This document shows positions 24,518 to 31,918 of a stretch of 64,000 nucleotides of DNA, one piece after another. How positions within the stretch are numbered: position 1 is the stretch's first letter; the number at the start of each line of letters is the position of its first letter. The DNA lies in NCBI GenBank assembly GCA_016716635.1, contig JADJVZ010000013.1, positions 62,001 to 126,000 of the forward strand, read 5' to 3'. The stretch is from Micropruina sp. Its GTDB lineage: Bacteria > Actinomycetota > Actinomycetes > Propionibacteriales > Propionibacteriaceae. The notes beneath the pieces were generated by a model. That model was not told where the DNA came from, did not search any database, and saw nothing but the letters and a program-made list of their open reading frames with translations. The translations under genes were made by a program, and so were the position numbers.

Positions 24518-24999
24518 GGGGTGCTGGCGGCGATCCGGCCCCGGGCGCCCTGGCGGCGTCCGGTGGCCTCGACGGGGTTGAGGGCCGCCGGGAGCCCCTG
24601 GCTCGGCATGTCGATGTAGAGCGATTCGTGGCGCCCGGCAGGGACGACGAGCGTCTCGTGCCAGATGCCGACCGCTCCGGCGGCCTTCCGGGCTCGGCGG
24701 TTGAATTCGGTCCAGGCGGGACGATGCGCGGACTCCGGGCCCTTCGCGTAGGCGATCAGGCTGTCGAGGTCTTTCCAGTACTGCACCATGGTGGCGCCGC
24801 GCGCATTGAAGTGCTGGGTGAAGCCGAGCAGTCCGAGGGAGGGGTCGGCCGCCAGTTCACTGATCATCGGGCCCATGGCTGCCATCGCCGGTAACCAAGC
24901 GCGGACCTTGGTGATCTTGTTCACGCGAATGCCGATCAGGAACACGACGACCTCGCCGTCGTGCTGGTGGGTCCATCGTCCCGGGGTGATGGTGGCCAT
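24514..24999 (-). CDS. DUF4188 (monooxygenase-like) protein
   Basis: Protein of 161 residues. GEVVVFLIGIRVNKITKVRAW near residue 15 and GIWHETLVVPAGRHESLYIDMP near 110 are typical of DUF4188, a dimeric alpha/beta-barrel family annotated as monooxygenase-like. The pattern FTQHFNARGATMVQYWKD fits its central strand and helix. It is divergent from a MerR gene, and the shared promoter region holds a striking inverted repeat (25015-25044), so the MerR protein probably controls it. Chemical role unknown. Confidence 0.85.
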   Translation of the reverse strand: MATITPGRWTHQHDGEVVVFLIGIRVNKITKVRAWLPAMAAMGPMISELAADPSLGLLGFTQHFNARGATMVQYWKDLDSLIAYAKGPESAHRPAWTEFNRRARKAAGAVGIWHETLVVPAGRHESLYIDMPSQGLPAALNPVEATGRRQGARGRIAASTP

Positions 25000-25014
25000 G
25001 AACGGCTCCTCGCA

Positions 25015-25044
25015 TTAGATAGTGTCGCTATCTAAATTAGATAG
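25015..25044. promoter_or_regulatory. Operator-like inverted repeat plus third half-site between DUF4188 and MerR genes
   Basis: TTAGATAG (25015-25022) and CTATCTAA (25028-25035) form a perfect 8-bp inverted repeat around TGTCG; a third TTAGATAG lies at 25037-25044, 22 bases after the first. TATCTA on the minus strand falls where a -10 element for the DUF4188 gene is expected. The AT-rich site stands out in GC-rich DNA. Likely the binding site of the adjacent MerR protein. Confidence 0.75.
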
Positions 25045-25055
25045 CGGTACTCTCC

Positions 25056-25724
25056 ATGTCAATGCGTATCTCAGAACTGGCCCAATCCACCGGGGTTTCG
25101 CTGCCGACGGTGAAGTACTACCTGCGCGAAGGGCTGCTCCCGGCGGGGCGCGCCACCGCGGCCACCCAGGCCGACTACGACCAGACCCACGTCGAGCGCC
25201 TCCGCCTGGTCCGCGCTCTGGCCGACGTCGGCGGACTCTCGCTCACCTCAGTGCGGCGGGTCCTGCAGACACTCGATGCCGGCGATGACCAGGTTCCCTA
25301 CGCCATCGGGGAAGCCCACACGGCCCTCGGTGACGCCCAGTCCGGCCTCCACGCCGATCCGGCCGCGCCTCCGCTGCGAGCGATTACACTCCTGCAGCGC
25401 CTCGGATGGTACACCTACGACTCGGCCCCGGCCCTTGGCCAACTCGAGGCGGCCCTGGATGCTGTCGACCAGGTCGGGATCCCGCCCTCCGATTCCGTGC
25501 TCGACAGCTACGCCGCAGCCGCGCTCTCGATCGCCGAGACCGACATCGACGGCATCCCCCTGGACCAAGAAGGCGCTCACGGCGCAGGCATCCCCGGCGG
25601 CGCCGTGGGATTCGTCGTCCTGGCGACCGTCCTCTACGAGCCGATCCTCCTCGCCCTCCGGCGCCTGGCCCAGGCGCATGTGTTCGCCCAGAGGTACGAA
25701 GAACCTTCTCGACCAGGTCATTGA
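25056..25724 (+). CDS. MerR-family transcriptional regulator
   Basis: Regulator of 222 residues. The winged helix at the N-terminus, MRISELAQSTGVSLPTVKYYLREGLLPAGR, is typical MerR. The effector domain is about 120 residues, Leu/Ala-rich and lacks the metal-binding Cys of metal sensors, so an organic ligand is more likely. ATG 25056 and ATG 25062 (giving MRISELAQ) are both possible; the second puts the HTH at the very N-terminus. Divergent from DUF4188 with the shared inverted repeat at 25015-25044. Confidence 0.9.
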   Translation: MSMRISELAQSTGVSLPTVKYYLREGLLPAGRATAATQADYDQTHVERLRLVRALADVGGLSLTSVRRVLQTLDAGDDQVPYAIGEAHTALGDAQSGLHADPAAPPLRAITLLQRLGWYTYDSAPALGQLEAALDAVDQVGIPPSDSVLDSYAAAALSIAETDIDGIPLDQEGAHGAGIPGGAVGFVVLATVLYEPILLALRRLAQAHVFAQRYEEPSRPGH

Positions 25725-25763
25725 CCCCGTCGCCCTCCCCACCGGGGTCCTGCGAGGCATCCC

Positions 25764-26069
25764 TCACTCAAGGGCCTGCGGCGCCTGATCCACGATGCGG
25801 CGCAGTTCGGCAACATGGGCGAAATAGGCGGCGCGCCCCGTCGGAGTTAACGACACCGAGGTGCGCAGGCGACCCTTGGAGGTCGCCTTGGACAGCTTCA
25901 CATACCCCGCCGCCTCCAACATTGCGAGGTGCTTGCTGAGCACGGAATCCGAAACGCCCAGCACCCCACGGATCACGGGGAACCCCGCCACGTCAAGGCC
26001 GGCGAGCATCGCGCAGATCCGCAGCCGAACCGGGTTGTGGATCGTTTCGTCGAACGCGGGGAGTGTCAT
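25764..26069 (-). CDS. Small winged-helix transcriptional regulator
   Basis: DNA-binding protein of 101 residues. VRLRICAMLAGLDVAGFPVIRGVLGVSDSVLSKHLAMLEAAGYVKLSK fits the DUF2087/MarR-like or ArsR-like winged helix of the transcriptional-regulator family often paired with a small membrane protein. TSVSLTPTGRAAYFAHV forms the wing and last helix. It overlaps the stop of the membrane protein gene by 4 bases, so regulator and membrane protein are coupled. It probably represses its own operon. Confidence 0.85.
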   Translation of the reverse strand: MTLPAFDETIHNPVRLRICAMLAGLDVAGFPVIRGVLGVSDSVLSKHLAMLEAAGYVKLSKATSKGRLRTSVSLTPTGRAAYFAHVAELRRIVDQAPQALE

Positions 26070-26527
26070 CGCACGCCACGCTTCCGGGCGTAGACCCTGT
26101 CGGAGTACCTGCTAAGGGCTGCCATCGCCACACCTGTGGCCGCGCCGATCGCCACCACACCCCCCAGCCCAATGGACGGTGCCAGCAGGGCGGCACCGGT
26201 GATCCCTCCAAGGATCACGACACCCGCAGCGACGTAAACCGCCACCATTCCGCGCCCAGAAGGCCAGACATTGGTCACGCGGCGGTAGGTCGCGACCAAC
26301 AGGGCGATCGAGGCCAGGCACAGCAAGAGAGCAACGAAGCCCGCAGACTGTTTCAGGGCAATAAGCCCTGTCGCGACGGGGAGAGCAGCGCAGCTGAGGC
26401 CATACCAAGGCGCGTACCACCACACGGACGTCACAATTTCGGCGCTCTTGCGCTCGGCAGCTACGGCGGCATCGAGAGCAGATTGGGCATCAAAGGCGTT
26501 AGTTTCCATAGCGGAAAGCGTAGCCAT
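26066..26527 (-). CDS. Small membrane protein coupled to a winged-helix regulator
   Basis: Protein of 153 residues with four hydrophobic helices (about 38-58, 64-81, 95-113, 118-137) after a soluble N-terminus rich in Ala and Asp. No named family recognised. Pairs of a small membrane protein with a 100-residue winged-helix regulator are common in actinobacteria. ATG 26527 is used; ATG at codon 7 (METNAFDAQ) is an alternative. Confidence 0.7.
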   Translation of the reverse strand: MATLSAMETNAFDAQSALDAAVAAERKSAEIVTSVWWYAPWYGLSCAALPVATGLIALKQSAGFVALLLCLASIALLVATYRRVTNVWPSGRGMVAVYVAAGVVILGGITGAALLAPSIGLGGVVAIGAATGVAMAALSRYSDRVYARKRGVR

Positions 26528-26654
26528 TCACTTTCCGTTACGTCAAGTGACGGCTGTCCGCCATGCCTCGCTTGGGTGGAGTGGCTGGTTGCTTCGCGGC
26601 GCTGACGCGGACACGATGAAGGAGCGCACCTCGCGCCCTTGAAGAAGGACAACG

Positions 26655-28121
26655 ATGACCTCGCTCGCACCCGCCACCCGGCCCACGCTGACGTTTCTCG
26701 GCGCGGCCGGGACCGTCACCGGCTCGAAGTTCCTGCTCGCCGTGGACGATCGGCGCTTCCTCATCGATTGCGGCATGTTCCAGGGCGACAAGGAATGGCG
26801 ACTGCGTAACTGGGATCCGTTCCCGACGCCCCCTGCTGGCATCGAGGCGGTGCTGCTCACCCACGCCCATTTGGACCATTGCGGCATGCTCCCCCGCCTT
26901 GTGAAGCAGGGGTTCACGGGCCGCATCTACTGCACGTCCGACACCGCCGAACTGGCGACGATCGTGCTGCTCGACAGCGCCCATCTGCAAGAAAAGGACG
27001 CCGAGCACGCGAACGAGAAGGGCTACTCCAAGCACGCCCCCGCCGAGCCGCTCTACACACAGGCCGACGCTGAGAAGACCCTCAGGCTCTTCAAGACCGT
27101 CGAGTTCGACACCCCCCTCGACCTCGGGGGTGGGGTCAGCGCCACGTTCACCCGGGCGGGCCACATCCTCGGATCAGCGTCCATTCGGGTCGCAGCCGGC
27201 GGGACGTCCGTGCTCTTCTCCGGCGACCTCGGACGCCGCGACCACCCCATCCTGCAGTCGCGCGGCACCCCCGCGCCGGCCGATTTCATGGTCATCGAAT
27301 CGACTTACGGCGACCGCGAGCACCCCGCTCCCGAGGGCCTCCCGCACGAAGCGATGGCCGAGGCGATCCGCAAAACCATCGGACGAGGTGGCTCAGTGCT
27401 GATCCCGGCGTTTGCCGTGGATCGGACGGAGATCGTGCTTAAGGTGCTCTCCGAGATGTTCCGGGACGGACGAATCCCGCACGTTCCCGTCCACATCAAC
27501 TCTCCGATGTCGTTGGCGGCGCTGCACGTGTACCAGGCGGCGGCCGAGCGCGGGGAGCTTCGCGCCGACCTCAAGGACGCCGACTGGATCACCATCCCCG
27601 AGCTTCACGAGGCCAAAACCCAAGAGGAATCGGTCGCCCTGAATAACCCCAGCCGCCCCTGCATCATCATCGCGAGCTCCGGGATGGCGACCGGCGGGCG
27701 GGTCGTCCATCACCTGCAATACATGCTGCCCAACCCCAAGAACTGCGTGATCCTCACCGGCTACCAGGCGGTCGGCACCCGCGGACGTGACCTGCAGCAA
27801 GGCGCCGAGCAGCTCAAGATGTACGGCCGCTACATTCCCGTCCGGGCCCAGATCGTCACGGACGGGCAGTTCTCCGTCCACGGCGACGCGGGCGACCTGA
27901 TCGGCTGGCTGCGCGACGTGGGCGGCGACCCCGAAGCCGTGTTCATCGTCCACGGCGAGGAGGGCTCGGCCGAGGCGTTCGCGAAGAAGATCAAGGCAGA
28001 CCTCGGCTGGATGGGCGTCGTCCCGCACTACGAGGAGGTCGTCCGGCTGACGACGTCGCATCCGACGAAGGCGAGCGTCCAACTGGGCGCTACGGGTAGC
28101 GTCAACGACTTCGACATCTAG
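26655..28121 (+). CDS. Beta-CASP metallo-beta-lactamase-fold RNA-processing nuclease
   Basis: Soluble zinc enzyme of 488 residues. The MBL metal site is LLTHAHLDHCGMLPRL (H70, H72, D74, H75), with TRAGHILGSASIRVAAGG and LFSGDLGRRDHPI as further motifs. The beta-CASP domain carries VIESTYGDREHP, SVLIPAFAVDRTEIVL and IIIASSGMATGGRVVHHL, and the C-terminal metal His lies in FSVHGDAGDLIGWL. This order matches CPSF-73-like exonucleases (YSH1/KH-less type), probably acting on RNA. GAAGAAGGAC precedes ATG 26655. Thioredoxin follows after 12 bases. Confidence 0.93.
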   Translation: MTSLAPATRPTLTFLGAAGTVTGSKFLLAVDDRRFLIDCGMFQGDKEWRLRNWDPFPTPPAGIEAVLLTHAHLDHCGMLPRLVKQGFTGRIYCTSDTAELATIVLLDSAHLQEKDAEHANEKGYSKHAPAEPLYTQADAEKTLRLFKTVEFDTPLDLGGGVSATFTRAGHILGSASIRVAAGGTSVLFSGDLGRRDHPILQSRGTPAPADFMVIESTYGDREHPAPEGLPHEAMAEAIRKTIGRGGSVLIPAFAVDRTEIVLKVLSEMFRDGRIPHVPVHINSPMSLAALHVYQAAAERGELRADLKDADWITIPELHEAKTQEESVALNNPSRPCIIIASSGMATGGRVVHHLQYMLPNPKNCVILTGYQAVGTRGRDLQQGAEQLKMYGRYIPVRAQIVTDGQFSVHGDAGDLIGWLRDVGGDPEAVFIVHGEEGSAEAFAKKIKADLGWMGVVPHYEEVVRLTTSHPTKASVQLGATGSVNDFDI

Positions 28122-28133
28122 GAGGCAGATCCG

Positions 28134-28553
28134 ATGGCCGAGGTTGTGACCTGCCCGAGCTGCAGCCAGCGCGTCCGCGTGCCTGCGAGCGCAAAGGGCA
28201 ATCCGCGCTGTCCGCACTGCAAGGCGCCGTTGCCCTGGGTGGTGAACGGCGACGACGAGAACTTCGCCGACGTGTCGGCACGCGGGGCCGTCCTGGTCGA
28301 CCTGTGGGCCCCGTGGTGCCCCCCTTGCCGCATGGTGGCCCCGCACCTGGTCTCGCTCGCGGGGGAGAAGGCCGGCTCACTCAAGGTGGTCAAGATCAAC
28401 GTGGACGACGCCCCGCGCACGCAATCTCGGTTCGGTGCGCAGTCGATCCCGACGCTAGTTCTGCTCAAGGACGGACGCGAAGTCGCCCGCCAAGTCGGCG
28501 CCGTCGGACTGCCTCAACTGCGTCGGTGGGTGGATTCGTCCCTCGCCAAGTGA
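28134..28553 (+). CDS. Thioredoxin with N-terminal zinc ribbon (TrxC type)
   Basis: Cytosolic disulfide reductase of 139 residues. A zinc ribbon with C7, C10, C26 and C29 precedes the thioredoxin fold. The active site is APWCPPCRMVAP (C62, C65), with Pro-Pro in place of the usual Gly-Pro, and the cis-Pro lies in AQSIPTLVLLKDG. Such two-domain thioredoxins often serve oxidative stress. It follows the beta-CASP gene after 12 bases with GGAGGCAG as ribosome site, so the two form an operon. Confidence 0.93.
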   Translation: MAEVVTCPSCSQRVRVPASAKGNPRCPHCKAPLPWVVNGDDENFADVSARGAVLVDLWAPWCPPCRMVAPHLVSLAGEKAGSLKVVKINVDDAPRTQSRFGAQSIPTLVLLKDGREVARQVGAVGLPQLRRWVDSSLAK

Positions 28554-28582
28554 CCTCTGGTCGGGATTGCTAGGGTCGGGAC

Positions 28583-29704
28583 GTGCTGTATCCGACCGTT
28601 GCGACCACTGATTTGGGCAACATCCGCGCGAACCTTGAGGCCATTCGAGCGCGGGTTGGTGAGCGGCTCGTGCTGGCGGCGGTGAAGGCGGACGGCTACG
28701 GCCATGGGGCTGTCGCCGTCTCCCAGATGATCGAGGCCACGGGGGCTGCCGATTGGCTTGGGGTGGCGACCGTCCCCGAGGGGCTGGAGCTCCGCGAGGC
28801 CGGGGTGACCCTGCCAATCTTGAAGTTCTCCCCCGCGCCCGACGACGCGATCGAGACTGCCCTTCGAGCCGGGATCACCCTCTCCGTCGTGGACGCCGAG
28901 ACCATCGATGCGGTGGCTGCGGTGGCGTCCGCGTTGGGGTTGAAGGTCGCCGTGCATCTCAAGGTCGACACCGGCATGCGGCGGATCGGCTCGCCGGTGG
29001 CCGACGCCGTCGAACTCATTCGGCGGATCGGCGCCGCACCCAGCCTTGTCGCCGAGGGGTTGTTCAGCCACCTACCGATTTCCGATGACCCGTCCGGGGA
29101 CGCGTTCACGCGGGGGCAGATCGCGCAGCTGCGCGAGGTGGCCGACGCCAGCGCCGCCGATCGCGGAGCGCCGATTCCGCTGGTGCACCTGGCCAATTCC
29201 GGCGCCGTCCTTGGACACCCGGACGCCTGGTTCGACCTGGTCCGTCCGGGCATCATGCTCTACGGCAGCTACCCCGATCCGGCGTGCGCGAAGACGGTCG
29301 AGTTGCGTCCGGGCCTGCGGTGGACCTCCGAGGTCACCTTCGTGAAGCGCGTTTCCGCCGGGGAGACCGTGGGCTACGGCCGCTCCTGGACGGCCCCCCG
29401 CGACACCTGGATCGCCACCGTCTGCGTCGGCTACGGGGACGGTTACAGCCGCCTGCTCTCCAACCGCGGCCGGATGCTGATCGACGGGGTCAGTTATCCG
29501 ATCGCCGGCCGCGTCTGCATGGACCAAACCATGCTCGATCTGGGAGCCGAGACGAGCGTCCGAGTGGGAGACGAGGTGGTGCTCCTCGGCACGTCCGGCG
29601 CCGACGAGATCACCACCGCTGAACTCGCCGCCCTCATGGGCACCATCACCTACGAGGTCACCTGCCTGATCACCGCCCGCGTCGGACGATCCACGATCGG
29701 CTGA
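28583..29704 (+). CDS. alr: Alanine racemase
   Basis: PLP enzyme of 373 residues that makes D-alanine for peptidoglycan. The PLP Lys is K35 in LAAVKADGYGHG. The second catalytic residue is Tyr 265 in VGYGRSW, and the PLP-phosphate and dimer segments VCMDQTMLDLG and GDEVVLLGTSG are present. GTG 28583 follows TAGGGT (28571-28576) by 6 bases, suggesting a leaderless mRNA. The last 111 codons recur as a fragment at 31449-31781, and the last 20 codons recur, decayed, at 35486-35545 and 39430-39487. The 5' end of that larger repeat falls exactly at the GYG motif. Confidence 0.95.
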   Translation: MLYPTVATTDLGNIRANLEAIRARVGERLVLAAVKADGYGHGAVAVSQMIEATGAADWLGVATVPEGLELREAGVTLPILKFSPAPDDAIETALRAGITLSVVDAETIDAVAAVASALGLKVAVHLKVDTGMRRIGSPVADAVELIRRIGAAPSLVAEGLFSHLPISDDPSGDAFTRGQIAQLREVADASAADRGAPIPLVHLANSGAVLGHPDAWFDLVRPGIMLYGSYPDPACAKTVELRPGLRWTSEVTFVKRVSAGETVGYGRSWTAPRDTWIATVCVGYGDGYSRLLSNRGRMLIDGVSYPIAGRVCMDQTMLDLGAETSVRVGDEVVLLGTSGADEITTAELAALMGTITYEVTCLITARVGRSTIG

Positions 29705-29819
29705 CTACTCCTCAGCGAGGACGGTGGCTGCCGGGAGGCGTTGGAGTTGGGCGGCGGGGAGGAGGGCACCCACCAGTGCCGTCAGAATGCTCACGCTGCC
29801 GGCGAGGAGCGCCGTGAAA
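29370..29819. repeat. Left copy of the long direct repeat flanking the IS element
   Basis: Holds the alr 3' end (from codon 264) plus 115 bases of the permease 3' end. Matches 31447-31918 on the right of the IS. Nine differences in the alr part, one in the permease part, and a 22-base deletion here between GCTGAC repeats after the alr stop. 450 bases against 472 on the right. Confidence 0.9.
29705..29819 (-). pseudogene. 3' fragment of the ABC permease gene, cut by the IS
   Basis: The last 38 codons of the permease at 31804-34581, differing at one base (29714 region), ending at the IS boundary. It includes LLPAAQLQRLPAATVLAEE and the TAG stop. The rest of the gene is absent on this side. Confidence 0.9.
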
Positions 29820-31446
29820 CCCGACTTTTATCAATTAGTGTGCAAGTGGATGGCATTGAGGGCGGCTTGAGCGTCGTCGGGTAGCGGGTGGGCTGCGGTG
29901 ATGACCTGGTCACCGGCTTTGATCTGAACGGTGTGGTAGCGGCGGAGGGTCTTGACCAGCTTCCGGGTGGACCAGCCGGTGGTGGCCTCCAGCCATCGAG
30001 CGACGGCGAGGGCGGCGAACACGATGGTGAGGTGGGCTTCGATCGAGTCCCGTTTTCTGGCGTAGATCGGGCGGGCACGTGGATCGGTTTTGGACATCCG
30101 GAACGATTTCTCGACCTGCCACAGCTGGTGGTAGGCGCCGAGCACGAACGCTGAGGTCGGGTTGTCCAGGTTTGTGACGTAGCCCTTCAAACCGGCCAGC
30201 GCCCGGGCTTTGGCTTCCAGGTCACGGTTGATTGACTTCTTCGCGCCGGTGAGGAGCACGAACCTGTTCCGTTTCACGTCCGCTTGCCCGGCAACAGCTT
30301 TCTCAGCTTTCGCGACCTGGGTATCGATGCCCTTCAACGTGCGGCGGCCCCGGTCGTGGGAGTACTGGTAGAACACCGTCCTGCGCCGCAGGTCGGCCTT
30401 GACGCCCTGGACGATCTGCTGGGTGAACAGGTGCCGGTCTGGGATCGGTTCGCCGGGATGGGTACGTTGCCATTCCTTGACCGTGTAGGGCACCTCGGGG
30501 ATGCGGGCCCCGACGATGAAGTGCAACCCGGCATCTTCGAGCTCTTTGAGGTTCTGCTCCGACAACATGCCGGCGTCCGCGACGACGGTCACGTCGGCAG
30601 GCCGTGGGCGGCCTGGAATGCCTGCACCACGGGCAGGATGGTTTTGGTTTCGGCTTTGTTGCCCTCGAACGCGCCGATCTGGAGCGGGAACCCGCGCGCA
30701 TCGGTCAACAGACCGACGGTGATCTGTGGTTCCAGGCGGCGTTCCTTGCTGAACCCGGGTTCACGGAACCCGTCACCCTCGTGGGTTTCGAAGTAGAGGT
30801 GGTCACGTCGTACAACAAGACCGTGGCTGGTCCCAACCCAACATGTGTTGCACAAGCCCCGGACAGCTTCGCTCGCCACTCTGGCTTGGCATAGGTGGCC
30901 AGTCGGCGGTTGATCGTCGGATAAGACGGCGCCGGGACACCGACCTCCTCCAACACCCGGACGGTGTCGAGCTTCGATGTGGGCTCGATCAACCGGCCCA
31001 GCACCAAAGCCTCAAACACCTGGTCCCGGCCGGTGGCCTTGTCGAAACCGAGCACCCGATACCCGCGTTGCAGCGCGTCCCACAGATGCTTCGACCGGGT
31101 CGACATGATCGGCAGTTCCACCGCGTCGATCTGGCCATCACCGAAGTCCAGACTGTCCTGACCGGCATGGAGCCGTTGCCGGGCCGCAACCTTCAACAAT
31201 GCGACCTCGGCCTCGTTGTGACCCGAACCGATGTGCTCGATGTCACGAGAACCGTGATGGGTCGAGTGCACGATCTGTACCGCGGTCGCGCCACTCGATG
31301 TCTTCACGGTGCGGATATACGGCGACACCCTCCACAGGATAGGAGAAGCCTCCCCAACCCGCCCGACTAGTGTGCAAACCCGAAACAGAAACCCGTAGTC
31401 AACGCCACATCAACGCCGAAAACCCGCCACCTTGATAAAAGTCAGG
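29820..31446. mobile_element. IS1634-like insertion sequence
   Basis: About 1627 bp. Left end CCCGACTTTTATCAA and the reverse complement of the right end CCTGACTTTTATCAA form 15-bp terminal inverted repeats with one mismatch; 12 bp are perfect. It encodes one transposase region on the minus strand, now in three frames. Both flanks carry the same 450-470 bp segment. IS1634 of Mycoplasma mycoides is known for long, variable target duplications, so the flank structure may be a genuine target duplication or the result of recombination between two IS copies. Confidence 0.88.
29831..31328 (-). pseudogene. IS1634-family transposase, broken by two frameshifts
   Basis: Reconstructed protein of about 500 residues. 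Part 1 (31328 to about 30800) opens MSPYIRTVKTSSGATAVQIV and reaches the first catalytic Asp in LLYDVTT. Part 2 (about 30800-30590, with YFETHEGDGFREPGFSKERR) is in another frame, and part 3 (30592-29831) holds VVADAGM with the second Asp and WQVEKSFRMSKTDPRARPI with the Glu of the DDE triad. Each shift is explained by loss of one base: a C near 30800 (ACCACCTCTAC) and a G near 30593 (CTGCCGACGTGACC). All catalytic residues survive, so inactivation is probably recent. Confidence 0.88.
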
Positions 31447-31918
31447 TCGGCTACGGCCGCTCCTGGACGGCCCCCCGCGACACCTGGATCGCCACCGTCT
31501 GCGTCGGCTATGGCGACGGCTACAACCGCCTGCTCTCCAACCGGGGCCGCATGCTGATCGATGGGGTCAGTTATCCGATCGCCGGCCGCGTCTGCATGGA
31601 CCAAACCATGCTCGATCTGGGAGCCGAGACGAGCGTCCGAGTGGGAGACGAGGTGGTGCTCCTCGGCACGTCCGGCGCCGACGAGATCACCACCGCTGAA
31701 CTCGCCGCCCTCATGGGGACCATCACCTACGAAGTCACCTGCCTGATCACCGCCCGCGTCGGACGATCCACGATCGGCTGACAGAGGCCTCCGATCGCGC
31801 TGACTACTCCTCGGCGAGGACGGTGGCTGCCGGGAGGCGTTGGAGTTGGGCGGCGGGGAGGAGGGCACCCACCAGTGCCGTCAGAATGCTCACGCTGCCG
31901 GCGAGGAGCGCCGTGAAA
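31447..31918. repeat. Right copy of the long direct repeat flanking the IS element
   Basis: Starts directly after the right IS end and runs through an alr 3' fragment into the 3' end of the intact permease gene. Pairs with 29370-29819. The 22-base stretch after the alr stop, absent on the left, is present here, so this is likely the original form of the junction. Confidence 0.9.
31449..31781 (+). pseudogene. C-terminal fragment of alanine racemase
   Basis: 110 codons plus stop, open and in frame, beginning exactly at GYGRSWTAPRD, the catalytic-Tyr motif. Nine base differences from the intact gene, eight of them synonymous; the one change is Ser to Asn in DGYNRLL. No start codon or ribosome site is appropriate, so it is not a functional gene. 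The internal ATG at 31551 gives only 76 residues. Confidence 0.9.

Noticed and set aside
31551..31781. A short alanine-racemase-like gene with its own ATG.
   Set aside because: It lacks the PLP Lys domain and any start signal, and is part of the duplicated fragment at the IS border.
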